A DNA stretch of 64,000 nt from Batillaria attramentaria. Taxonomy: Eukaryota; Mollusca; Gastropoda; Batillariidae. The notes beneath the pieces were generated by a model. The model saw only the letters and a list, made by a program, of their open reading frames with translations. It had not been told where the DNA came from and searched no databases. The DNA lies in contig JACVVK020000033.1 of assembly GCA_018292915.2 (NCBI GenBank), forward strand, positions 878,501 to 942,500, written 5' to 3'. The translations under genes were made by a program, and so were the position numbers. Numbering within the stretch: position 1 is the first letter of the stretch; every line of letters begins with the position of its first letter. Below, piece after piece: positions 52,776-64,000 of this stretch.

Positions 52776-52884
52776 ACAAAGTGACTGAAGTAGTGTAGCT
52801 GGGTACGTACGTGTTTTTGCAGGCACGTGCCACTCCGTTGATACATATTCAAAAGCAACAGCAGCGAGTAGTGGAACAAAAATC

Positions 52885-52938
<54 letters not shown>

Positions 52939-53403
52939 TGCGTACCGTGTGTGCGTGCGTGCTGATTATTTTTTTCAGTTTTCAGCCCAGCACATCTAAA
53001 GGAAGACGACCGACCAAACTTGTCTGCTTACGACGACAAAGCAAAAACATTCCCCCGTGATCACTCGTGCTTCAGAGTTAATTTGTCGTGTTGTATCGAT
53101 CAGCATTGGAGTCTTCATGTCACGCGCGTCTGTCAAAAACCCAGTTCAATAATTAACGCAGCTCACAAAACAGACTTTAAACATCCCACAGCGTGCACAG
53201 TGGATTAGACTGAACTTAATGACGAGAAGCAGTTGCCTCTGTTGGTGAAGAACTTTAGCGAGTGTATCATGTATTAAAGATACCGTCGTTTCGATTCTTG
53301 CCAGAAGATTTTTTTTTCTTCTGCAAATGTCATCAGTTCTTGCAGTCTGCTAACAAAGGAATTATCAGCAATGGCTGACAATATGGTAAATCTCATCATC
53401 TTC

Positions 53404-53756
53404 TTCTTGTGTTATTATTATTATTATTATCATCATCATCATCATCATCATCATTCTATGTTATTATCATTATCATTATTATTCTATGTTAATATCATTA
53501 TCATTATTATTCTATGTGATTATCATTATCATTATTCTATATCATTATTAAAGTTATTATTATTATTCTACATTATTATTATCATTATTAAAGTTATCAT
53601 TATTCTATATCATTATTATCATTATTAAAGTTATCATTATTATTCTATATTATTATTTCCATTGTTATTATTCTATATTATTATTATCATTATTAAAGTT
53701 ATTATTATTATTCTATATTATTATCATTATTATTATTATACTATATTGTATAATCC
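53404..53756 (+). repeat. AT-rich (ATT)/(ATC) repeat
   Basis: Trinucleotide runs with a recurring TATTCTATATTATTATTATC module of about 40-50 bp. Confidence 0.85.
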
Positions 53757-54255
53757 TTCTTCTTCTTTAAACGAAACGACATTCGATGGTGCTGAAATTC
53801 ACCAGCATAATTACAACACGATCACTGATGTAGAAGTGTGAGAATCAACAGTGATGGCAGCGGGTACCTATCTCAGTTCACCCCACGCATTGGTTACCGA
53901 TACCCTATCACGACCCGTAATCCGCCCTCCAATGCCCGACTGATCACAGCTGGCAGCCTTCCGCACGCTCGTCGCAGCGTTGAGACCTAATGAAGTAGTC
54001 GGTCAACTGGAAGAACTACCTCATCGATCCGGCCACCTCAGTCCAGGAACTCTCAGCCTGCCTTGGACTCCTGTGTGGTGTCCACTGAGACGTTCAGTCA
54101 GACGAGAAAACTTGAACTGCGTGCATGCTGTGTGGAGACTGATTTGGAGAGGAGCGGGGTGGGGGTACGAGTATGGTGGTGGGTGGGTGGTGGTGGTGGT
54201 GGTGGGGTGGGGGGTGGGGTGGGGGGCTTATGTGTTTTTGTGAGGGGAGGGAGGG

Positions 54256-54424
54256 GGGTTTTGTTTGGGAGTTTAACGTTCTTTTCCACCACATACGGGT
54301 GATATCAAAGACGGGGCAACGATGAAAAAGCCAGCAGAAATACTTCGGCCCCAGCCGGGATTCGAACTCACGACCCGAGCATTGGGAGTCAAACGCTCAA
54401 CCATTCGGTCACCCCAGATCCCCG
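54256..54424 (-). repeat. SINE-A copy
   Basis: Reverse-strand copy from the GGGAGTTTAACGTTCTTTTC tail to the GGTCACCCCAGATCCCC head. Confidence 0.85.
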
Positions 54425-54457
54425 GGGAGAGGGGGGGGGGGAGGATGGGGGGGGGGG

Positions 54458-54572
<115 letters not shown>

Positions 54573-55054
54573 CGTACGCGCGGAGTGTGTGAGTCGGCCG
54601 TGGGGCGGTGGAGTGGCGTGGCAAGGACGGAGGAGAAAACAGGGAGGGTTTAGCGCGGAAAGGGAAAGAGACTTGGGTCGCGTGCCGTCGACTGAGTCAA
54701 CGTTTTCGATCAAAACGAAAACCTCCGCTGTTGGTTTTCTCTCTTATTGTTTTTTTGTTTTCTTGTGTATCCCATTGCTTGGATGTCCACTTCCCTCCCC
54801 TTCCCCCTTCTCCTCCTAAGTCCCCGCCCAGAGCTCTGGCAAACTGTGTGGGTGTACGCATATTTCGCGCAACCCAAAACACCGGTTCAGTGAAAGCTGT
54901 ATGTGCTGAGTGGGGTTTCACTGTTGGGTCTTGCTGTTGTCACTAACTGTCCAGTAATGGAGCTTTTGGAACACAGGTAACCGAAGTACATAATCAAATA
55001 CAAACAGCATAATATCATCACATCCTCCAAATCAAGAACAACAACAAACAACCA

Positions 55055-55234
55055 GGGTGGGTTTGGGTGTTGGGGGGGGGGGTAACGTCCTTTTCCACCA
55101 CATACGGGTGATGATATCAAAGACGGGGCGACGATGCAAAAGCCAGCACAAATATTTGGCCCCAGCCGGGATACGAACTCACGACCCGAGCATTAGAAGT
55201 CCAACTCTCTACTATTCGGCCACCCCGGCTCCCC
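55055..55234 (-). repeat. SINE-A copy with 14-bp target-site duplication
   Basis: ACAACAAACAACCA is perfect at 55041-55054 and 55235-55248. Full length. Confidence 0.9.
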
Positions 55235-57174
55235 ACAACAAACAACCAAGGAACAAGACTGTATACATCAACTGTGACAGAACACCCCCCAAAACAAACA
55301 AACAAACAAACAAACAACAACAAAATTCCAACAAACATTAAAAAAAAACACAAAAAACTCCGGTTTTGTCCCTTGGCTCTTGGTTGTTTGGGCATCGCAA
55401 ACACGGCACCGCCCGCCAGCAGCCCGTGTGCACACGCCTCGACCGCCGGGCTGTATGCACGTGCTTTGCGCGAGCGGAACTCGCCGGCGCGTGCATTGTG
55501 TGGGAAAAGAGCGGCGTCGCACCGCTTTGATTACCGGGCAACTATCGCACACATCCCCTGCACCCCCCAGTTACTTGAGAGAGAGAGAGAGAGAGAGACA
55601 GACAGAGAAAGCGAGAAGAAGAAGAAGACAGAGGGAGGGTGCCAGAGACGTGCGCGAGAGAGAAAGAAGAAGAGCGAGCGAGAAAGGGAGAGGCATATGA
55701 GACAGGAGAGAACCTTAGTGAGATAGGCTGTGTTGCCCTTTCTCCTTTGACCTCTTGCCTCTCTCGTTTCGCTTCCGGAGCAGTCTCACTGACTGGAGGA
55801 ATCTGGCGTTTGACTCGCCGACAGCGTAGACAACATTCGATAAGAAAAGATCGTGCATTCGCCAGGGTACCAGGACCATCTTACACGCCGCTCTCCTGTT
55901 TGTGAGTGTAGCGAACTGTGCCGAGTGACTGATGTTCTGGTTCTGCGTGGGAGACTCCGCATCGTAAAAAAGCCGCGGGGGTAACGTGTGTAAAATGTAA
56001 CACCACGCGAATGATGCTTTTAAGTGCTCCATCAGTCATTGCGTCGGCGCTCAATGGTTGGAGTTTCTGATTCGGTGAGTAGGAACTGAGCTGGCTGTAC
56101 CGACAACATGTGAATGGTCACCATGGCACCCGGATACGCGACGCCTTGGCGGTATAGCCAGACAGTGAGTGCTTGGAATAAATGGACGATATTATGAGGG
56201 AACGGGTCTGCTTAAAACACGCGGGAAGGAAAGGCATCGAGAACAGCAGTGGATGAAGTCAGTCACGACCCAGCGTCCAGAAAGGGTATCAGTGTGAGTG
56301 AGTGTCTGGTTCAGAAGTTGTATTGTCTTCCCCGCGGCAGCTGCCGGCTAATTAATTAGCTCAGTGTGGACGGGCGGAAGCCACGTGAGGGGAAACCTGC
56401 AGGGTTACTGAAGCTATCAAAATGTGGTCAGCTGACTTTTTGGGGGCCCCAAGAAAGGACAGATTGACTGTAGGAACAACGTAGTCCGGCCTGACTACAA
56501 GTCTGTCATGTATTGCACATCAGTGGATGTCGTCTTGTTACCAGCTTGTTCATAGTCATTGGTGCAAATGCCGTACCTGCAGGGCCGACTTGCACCACAG
56601 TCAGGTACATCGTAAAACTACATTTGTCCAGTCCTACGGATTTCGGTCGCTGCTTTGAGGGTGATTCATTCGTCACTGATCATACTCTTTTTTAACTGAA
56701 GCTGTCTTGTTTGTCACTGAGTGGGGTGTGAAGTTGATGAGCGATGCTAATGTTATTTCCGCTGATGTACCTAGAAAATGTATGTTTGTAGCAGATTCAG
56801 GTGTAGTAACTTACGTTGAAAGTAGAGATGGGATCCAATAATGGTGACTGCTGAGGTCATCCTGCTCGCTGAGCTGACGTTTCTGTGTGGGTCACTCAGT
56901 TTCTGACGACTGGCTGACATCACAGTGGTTTCGACACTGCTCAGTTGTTCAGTGTGCACATACACTGGCAGTTTATACTTATACCTAAAATCTACCTGAA
57001 GCCCGTGGTAGCCTGCGTTGTCTTCCTAACCGTGCTGAGCTCAATGAAAAAAATCAAAGGCTTGACGTGATCAGTCTCTGACTGTACGACTGATTGCTCT
57101 GCTGTGTGCGATACAGCTGTCAGTCTGTGAGAAAGACCAATTGAGGTCGACCGGCGGTGAACGCCGGGATGTCA

Positions 57175-57430
57175 AGGAAGTGAAAACTCAAAAACTAGTT
57201 CTGTTTGAGTGTGAGAACCAAACCATGGCCTTCTGAACTGACACAGTGGACGTCAAGGAATGAAAACTCAAAAACTAGTTCTGTTTGAATGTGAGAGACA
57301 ATCTACGGTTATCTAAACTGATGCAGTGGACGTCAATTCAGGGAAGGATCAAAACCTAGTTCTGTGTCAGTGTGAGAAACATTACATGGTCATTTCGAAT
57401 GATGCAGTGGACGTCAAGCAAGTGAAAAAC
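57175..57430 (+). repeat. 80-bp tandem repeat, about three copies, just upstream of the Kv start
   Basis: GTGGACGTCAA occurs at about 57248, 57328 and 57408. The unit also holds CTCAAAAACTAGTTCTGTTT and ends about 55 bp before the Kv ATG. It is either 5' UTR or promoter DNA. Confidence 0.85.
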
Positions 57431-57485
57431 TGAAGCCCAAGTATACTGATGCCCGCCCCCGTGGGCGCCCCGACCAGGGGCAGTG

Positions 57486-58074
57486 ATGCTGTTCGCCGAA
57501 CGTCGTGACCGTACGTCACCCATGCAGATGGGGGTGGGCGACAGCGACAAGCAGAAGCAGCAGGACTGTGCCCAGCCCGGCGCCCAGGACTCAGCGGCAT
57601 CTGCTGGGGCGCCTCTGTCTGGTACTCTCTCCACCGCCAGACGGGCCGGGAATGTTGAAGATGGGACAGGAGAAGGTGGTGGTGGTAGTGGTGGTGGTAG
57701 TGGTGGTGGTGGAGGTGGAGGTGGAGATAAAGGAGGGGACAGAAAGTTGTCTCGTCCCTCTGGGTGGCCAGCGGGAGAGGGTGATGACCTTGACCCTGCC
57801 GGAGGTGACGGGGGTCTGGACATGAGCGAGCAGCGCATCATCCTGAACGTCGGTGGGGTGCGGCACGAGACTCGCCTGTCCACGCTCACCGCCATCCCCA
57901 ACACGAGACTGTCTCGGCTGGCCCAGACCCACTCGGAAATCATCATGGCGGCCACGCCGTCACCCGCAGTTACCTCCCCGTCCCTGTCGCCGGTACCGCT
58001 GCTGCCCCCTACGGAGTACTTTTTCGACCGCCATCCTGCCGTCTTCAACGCTGTCATCGACTTCTACCGCACAG
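57486..58074 (+). CDS. Shaw/Kv3-type voltage-gated potassium channel, first coding exon (T1 domain)
   Basis: It encodes 196 residues and ends ACA-G/GTAAGG in phase 1. After an N-terminal region with a poly-Gly tract (residues 63-80), [20 protein letters not shown] and [11 protein letters not shown] mark the tetramerisation (T1/BTB) domain, continuing with [24 protein letters not shown] with T-R-L-S-R-L fits Shaw/Kv3 better than Shaker, Shab or Shal. Between RLAQ and EYFF lies a Ser/Pro-rich insertion (about residues 148-176) longer than in vertebrate Kv3. Met113, directly before SEQRIIL, is an alternative start. The voltage sensor and pore exons are not in the window. Confidence 0.88.
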
Positions 58075-58207
58075 GTAAGGTGCTGGCAAGGACATCAAGG
58101 TCCACAACTGCTGTCAAAGACGACTTGGTCTACTAGTGAATGAGACACTGGGGATCGTAAGCTTCTGGGAGAGTTGTTTCCCTTGGCATTTTCGGTACTG
58201 ATGTTTG

Positions 58208-58352
58208 ATGCGGGTGGGGTGGGTGGGTGTTTTAGGGTTTATCGTCCATTTCCACCACACTGATATCAAAGACGGGGCAACGAGAAAAAAGTCAGCACAA
58301 ATATTCCCCAGCCGGGAATCGAACTCACGACCAGGGGACTGTAAGTCCAGCA
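58208..58352 (-). repeat. SINE-A copy, partly degraded
   Basis: It retains GTTTATCGTCCATTTCCACC, GATATCAAAGACGGGGCAAC and a B-box-like GGGAATCGAACTCACGACC. It lies 130 bp after the Kv exon. Confidence 0.8.
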
Positions 58353-59006
58353 CTTCAGCGTTAGAAGCATTACGAGGAATGTAAGTAAACAAAACAAAAC
58401 AAAACAGAACAAAACAGCTCTCTCAGGCTTCTGCTGAGGCTAAGTATTAGGAACGCCATGGCAAAGTAACTCAGTCTCCCAGAATTCAGATAAGATCTCT
58501 CCGATGCCGCTTCTAATATCAGTTGTCAGTTACAAGGAACGTCAGTCAGTGGGAAATAACTCTTCCAAAAACGCAGATCATCACTTACTCACTTGACCCT
58601 GCCGCTTGTGTTCGGTGTAGAGACCCTTTAACCTGTCCCCTCTCCCCTCACTCCCCCCCCCCCCCCCGCTACGTTGAAGTAGGAAGTGGAAGTAGATCTG
58701 ATCCCCACTAGTGGGTCCATCGCTACCCACGGGATCTTCGGAAACAGGAGATTGTTTATGTCAGTGTGCCCTTTCTTTGTGCGCAACCACCTCTACTCGT
58801 TTCTCGTGCTGTCTCCGTTTTTGTAATGACTCATATGTGGATGTGCCTCCCCCCCCCCACCTCTCTTACCTCTCCAACCCGCCCTCGCCCTACGAAATCT
58901 CCGCCCCCCCCCTCCCCCGGCCGCCCGTCCTCTCCCCTCCCACCCGCCACATTTGCCGAAAGCAGATTTCTGGCGGCGCAATAAGGGCAAAATACTGTTA
59001 AACTCG

Positions 59007-59039
<33 letters not shown>

Positions 59040-59094
<55 letters not shown>
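59040..59094 (+). repeat. (AAC)n(CA)n microsatellite
   Basis: (AAC)n runs directly into a perfect (CA)n. Confidence 0.95.
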
Positions 59095-59097
<3 letters not shown>

Positions 59098-59907
59098 CGA
59101 GAGAACACGGAATGCATCCTTCTGTCATCTGCACCGTGAAATCTCACCCGGGCAAACAAAACCACTTCTTCACTGATCGCCCGGCGTCTCAGTCTCTCGC
59201 CTGTTCACTTCCACTGTCACACCGCCAGTGCTCATTACCAGACTGAACTTGCTCTCTCTCTCTCTCTCTCTTTCTCCCTCTCTCTCTCTCTCTCTCTCTT
59301 CTGTCTACGTATCTGTACCGATAGGACGATCTGGCAGCCCCCCCCCCCCCCCCCAAATAGTCCACGTACACCTCAACAGCACCAGCTGCTATGTTCCACG
59401 CCTATTCAAAGAACATGGCGAGGTTTTCCGCACCCATTTAAAAAGACACAGTGACAGCGAGGCACTACAAGTATCGATTATGCGTCTTGCGTTCAGACAG
59501 ACAGACATCAGTACAGTGGAGAAACGGACAGCTAGGCAGCCAGTGTTCCGAACAGTTCACTCATATTGTAGACACGGTTAAAATGGACTATGTCTATGTC
59601 TGCAGCTGCAGGACTGCTGGATGGCCGGCGCCGTGGTGTATTTTGATTTGAACTTTATTTTGGCTGAACGAGAAAATGGCATGAGAGGAAGTAGTTGTAG
59701 CGGAGAGATCGATGCTTTTGGCGTGAAGCGTGATTGTGATATTGATAGCTCTCTCTCTCTCTCTCTCCCTCCCCCCCCCCATCTCTCTCTCCCCCATCTC
59801 TCTCTCTCTCTCTCTCTCCCCCCGCTCTCTCTCTCGTCTTTTATCTTTTTTAATCTGTTGTATTTGCTCTGATACTGCTCTCCTTCAGCTGATAGAATGT
59901 GTGTGTG

Positions 59908-59957
<50 letters not shown>

Positions 59958-60271
59958 TGTGTGTGTGTGTGTGTGAGACACTAGGATGTAGTAGCACATA
60001 GCAAGGACAAGGAAGAAGAAAGGACTCTGTACCTAAGCTTTCATCCTTGGAAAATAAATTGTCATTGTCCTTGTATAACTAAAGGACCCCTCGGCCTTCT
60101 ATAATTGTTGGACACCTCTCTTACTTGAACTGACACCTTTGTTTACGCATAGCTTTGTTCACTTTCCTGTAACTTGTACACGTCATATCGTGGTTTTGGG
60201 TGTAACTCTATTACACAAGAACACAAACTGTACTCGTAACTGACTTATTTTAAAAAGTACCACAATGATCT

Positions 60272-60345
60272 GTGCTGGCTTTTTCATCGTTGCCCCGTCT
60301 TTGATATCACCCTATATGGTGGAAAAACAAACACCCACCCACCCA
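60272..60345 (+). repeat. SINE-A tail-only insertion with target-site duplication
   Basis: Only the last 74 bp of the element are present, flanked by CCACAATGATCT at 60260-60271 and 60346-60357. This is a 5'-truncated retroposed copy. Confidence 0.9.
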
Positions 60346-61099
60346 CCACAATGATCTTTGCAGCAGACCAGAGTTATATCCCTTGAGAGATATTGCGATT
60401 GTACTTGGTGCCTACAAAGGCTTTGCGATAATGTGTTCTGGTTGATTGTTTGTTTGTCAGAGTTCAAAACTGAGAGACTCGTACACGATCTCAATATGGT
60501 CTAAAACGCCAGACGTGATGAAAAAATATGTACTGAAGTGCAGGAGAAGTACAATAACTGTGGGGAGGGGGTCCTATAATATTAAAGTTAATTGACAGGG
60601 AGTCAGTGTCCGCTGAAGTACAATGGGGATCCAACAACTTTATGACACCGGCCTAGAATTACTTCATGGATCCCGGCCGGGAACTAAACTCACTGATGCC
60701 AACATAGTCCACCGCTGTAGCAGTTCAGTAAGTTGTAGCAAGGCTGCGAACGTTCGCAAAAGCTTTTTTTTTTTTTCAGTTTCTGGTCGGGGTCCGCCTT
60801 TCATGTTGCTTCTGTTTGTGTCTGGTTTGACTCACGCTCAATTAGCGAAGCCAGTGCGCGAGCCGGCGTGGGGGTGTAATGTGCCTGCGTCTTTATTGGC
60901 TGTAAATTGCCTTTCAGTGTGCTACCTGTGTATTCAGTAGTAAAAAAAAACAAAAACTAAAAGCCAAAAACTAACAGCAGGTACACTGAGAGAGTCATGC
61001 AGTGCCGTGTCTGTCGCATCCGAGGGCGGGCACTGAGGATCTCAGTCAGTTGCACCTGCGTCTCCCGGAACGACTGGTAGAGAGGGGAGGGTGTGATAT

Positions 61100-61190
<91 letters not shown>
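61100..61190 (+). repeat. (CA)n(GA)n microsatellite
   Basis: (CA)n of about 60 bp directly followed by (GA)n of about 30 bp. Confidence 0.95.
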
Positions 61191-61194
<4 letters not shown>

Positions 61195-61847
61195 CAGAAC
61201 GCTTCTATTTGATAGGTCAAAGACCATTTCAGACAGAAGTGACTGAGGCTAACGCATTGAGAGGAAAGCAGAGAGAGAGAGAGAGAGAGAGAGAGTTCAC
61301 TGTCTCGTATTTTTAATGTCAGCTTCAGCTGTTGTCAGTCAGTGTTGCATATCACAAACGGCTTGACACCTGCGGCCATTCTGTGAGTTTCTGATGCTGT
61401 GAGTGTACGTCAGTGTACATGGGATATTTCAAAACGGTGGCAGTATTAGTATGGCAAGCACGCAGCACCAGTGTGTGTACTGGACACAGAAGACACTTGG
61501 CTACTATAAACGGAACACCGGTGTCCAAATACCTGCACTCGAAATGGAAGCAGGAAAAGTCTTTTTTTTTCTCCCTTTCACCCAACAAAGCTCAAACTAC
61601 AGAGAAGGAGCGATTTGATTGGGTGACATTTTTGTCCACGCTCGCGTACTGTTTACTGGTATGGACGTAAGATGAGGGTATCACGTACGCAGAGGATGTG
61701 CCTAGAATAGAAACGTCGAACAAACTCATTAGGGCCCTTGAGAGAAAGTTGCACAACCGGTCGATTTCGCGAAGTATAAATGGACATTGGCTGCGGGTAT
61801 TGATGTGCGTTTATTTTTTTCTCCCTGATGAGCTCGTGGCAACTGAA

Positions 61848-61852
<5 letters not shown>

Positions 61853-61929
<77 letters not shown>
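61853..61929 (+). repeat. (CA)n microsatellite
   Basis: Perfect (CA)n of about 76 bp. Confidence 0.95.
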
Positions 61930-61932
<3 letters not shown>

Positions 61933-62873
61933 CCCACACACAAAACCCACGCACACAAAAAAAAACCAGTTTCATGGCTACAAGACACGAGATGAAGAAG
62001 AAGGAGATGCCAAATATATCGTCCATACTTTGCTGGCCTCCAGTAATAATACTGAAGAAATCAGGTGTTTCTAAAGAAACCTCGTTACATTACTTTTCTC
62101 AAATGCAAATTCAGATTCAAAATTCAAAATTCAAACTCCAAATTCTAAATTCCAAAATCAAATTTCAAATTCAAATACTCTATTACTGCCTATTATTAAG
62201 AAAATAAATTTAAAACAGAAAATTGTCTTTGTACGCATGCATTGTTCCGTTCGGTATAAAGAGACACAAATAATAATCACTCGTTAAGTTCATAATATGA
62301 AGATAACAAAAAAAACCCCAAAAAAACAAAAAAAACAACCCCCCCCCCCCAAACCAAAATAACCAAAAAGGGTCTGGGATAATCACACTTGCTTACACTT
62401 CTCGGCCGGCTCTGCCTTGTATATACAGGCCAGTGAAAAAATTACTCGATACAACAGCACAGACCTCGCGCATTTGGCAAACATTCTTCCACAACATTGT
62501 TGTAGGCAAGATGCGCATATGGATATCGTAAAATGCAAAAGAGAAAATAGCCAATATTTGGTGGTTGGTGTGGGCAGGTTGGGGGAAGGGGGGGGGGAGT
62601 CACCCTACTTGAACAGTCCAGCTGAACACTATCCAGTTCAGTCGAATCGCCAAGTCAGCCACATTTGACTGTGATGGACATGTTACACAAAACAGGTTCA
62701 GAGCTGCTAGATTTTTGTGATTTTTGGGTAAATTTTAAAGCATTTCTAGGGTGTCATACACAGCGTTATGTTCAACAGGAATATCTAGCATTTCCCTTGA
62801 TATCCGTATCTGTATTGTGCAGTCAGTTGACCAACCCACTAGACCTCGTCGGACGCCCATCATTTATTGCAGT

Positions 62874-63152
62874 CAGGGCCCGTATGTAGAACTCGAGGTT
62901 AATTTAACCCACGGCTACGGGCCTAACCCAGACTAGGACAAAAGAAACCCCTAGACAAAATTGAATAAAAAAAAAAGGAAGCGAAGAAAGAAAGACAAAA
63001 ATCCTTCTATAACGGCTTAGGCACCATGATGGAATGGACCCGCTTCCTGATTTAAAACAAAAAACAACAGAAACCCTAGAGCTAGTTTCGTTCGAGGTTA
63101 GACTCTAACCCGGGGCTAAACTCCCTAACCCTAACTTTTACATGCGGGCCCT
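62874..63152 (+). mobile_element. MITE-D copy 4, best preserved
   Basis: It starts CAGGGCCCGTATGTAGAAC and ends TTTTACATGCGGGCCCTG, 279 bp. The inner palindrome-like TCGAGGTTAATTTAACCC and CGAGGTTAGACTCTAACC blocks are shared with all copies. Confidence 0.8.
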
Positions 63153-63265
63153 GGTTGCTAGACACTACCGAACCAAACACTGTAGCAAGTCTCAATACGT
63201 ATGGCAGGCAAGCAACAGCGTTTGGAAAACACATAATTAGTCACGTGGGTCACAACATAGCATCT

Positions 63266-63735
63266 GAGACCATTGTGGTGACTCTGGCCGGCGTGTAAGT
63301 TGTTCTAGAACTGTACCGTGTACTGAGCAGACGATGTTATTTGGTTGCGGACTGAGGACCAGCTAGACGGCGCTGATTGGTGGCTATTTTATAAAGCTTT
63401 GTCGAACTTTTTTTTTTTTTTTTTTTTTTTTTAAGCCCACGGCCCGTTCCTGAACAGATCGGGACTCTACAAAGCTTCTATAAATAGCCACCAACCAGCG
63501 TCGTCTAGGTGCTCCTCGGTGGCTATTTTTAGAAGCTATGTCGAGTCCCGGTCTGTTCAGGAATGGACCGTAGGCTCAAAAGAAAATCGTATTTCTGAAA
63601 ATATAAATAGCCAGGAAAACACGAAAACGGTCGCAGTGGCCAGATGAAACCTCCTTCTCTCTGGCAAACAACCTTAAAGCTTCGAAAGCGGCAGTTTTCC
63701 ACCTCAGCGGCGTGACGAACGTAGAGGCTTTAATT
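63266..63735 (+). repeat. Repeat E, copy 2, with a foldback arm
   Basis: It matches 22936-23279 in order, but contains an inserted poly-T and an inverted arm: CTAGACGGCGCTGATTGGTG near 63363 is inverted near 63509, and the GTCCCGATCTGTTCAGGAAC block is inverted near 63540-63569. Confidence 0.7.
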
Positions 63736-64000
63736 CCACTGCCAGGCCAGATGGATTCGCATCCATGGAGATGGCCTTCTTGAGTGTATTTTTTAAAATA
63801 TATTCTGTCCTCAAGATTATTGCCATTGATTTCTTTGCGTGAATACGCTTATGGGGGGAAACATTGATGCTTCAGGTTTTGCAGAGCTCAGCAGGATGAC
63901 TGTAAATGACTGGAGCGTTAAATGAAAAATGACTTTAACGTGGTACATATATGCACATCCCAACTGTTTAACTTTCAATTCAGTTCCCACCAAGTACGTT

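Larger units (their letters stand above)
58075..64000. other. First intron of the Kv channel gene (start)
   Basis: No continuation of the T1 domain or channel core is seen. The region holds SINE-A fragments (58208, 60272), (CA)n and (GT)n tracts (59040, 59899, 61100, 61853), a MITE at 62874-63152 and a foldback repeat at 63266-63735. Confidence 0.6.

Overview
This is animal nuclear DNA. Genes are split into phase-consistent exons with GT/AG introns, and the intergenic and intronic DNA is full of (CA)n, (GA)n, (AAC)n and (ATC)n microsatellites, minisatellites, tRNA-derived SINEs and MITE-like elements. The gene content (a divergent acetylcholine-receptor subunit, a Shaw-type Kv channel, a CUB-domain membrane protein) and the repeats fit a lophotrochozoan, most likely a marine gastropod mollusc. 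No species marker was found, so the taxon is an inference.

Four protein-coding loci are supported. (1) 583-3430, plus strand: the last four coding exons of an ArfGAP1-type Arf GTPase-activating protein, including two tandem 60-nt exons that look like duplicates. (2) 13211-39917, plus strand: a complete 13-exon gene for a predicted 1423-residue type I membrane protein, with signal peptide, Thr/Ser-rich stalk carrying eleven 11-residue repeats, three CUB domains, a SEA-like alpha/beta module, one transmembrane helix and a long Lys/Glu-rich tail. All twelve junction phases agree. (3) 47695-41992, minus strand: a complete five-exon Cys-loop receptor subunit of nicotinic type, with a TATA-like promoter and an overlapping upstream ORF. 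It converges on gene 2, with about 2.1 kb between the stop codons. (4) 57486-58074, plus strand: the first coding exon (T1 domain) of a Shaw/Kv3-type potassium channel; the rest lies beyond the window.

Layout: 1-3430 ArfGAP1; 3431-13210 3' UTR and intergenic DNA; 13211-39917 the CUB gene, whose introns hold most of the repeats; 39918-41991 convergent intergenic DNA; 41992-47695 receptor; 47880-57485 repeat-rich intergenic DNA and probable 5' region of the Kv gene; 58075-64000 Kv first intron. The four genes do not form a pathway and are ordinary chromosomal neighbours.

Most notable: an 11-copy, 38-bp minisatellite in the CUB gene that starts inside an exon and repeats its 5' splice site eleven times, each extra copy leading to an in-frame stop; the duplicated ArfGAP1 exons; the domain architecture of the CUB receptor and its overlapping donor/stop codon; and a young SINE family with near-perfect target-site duplications.
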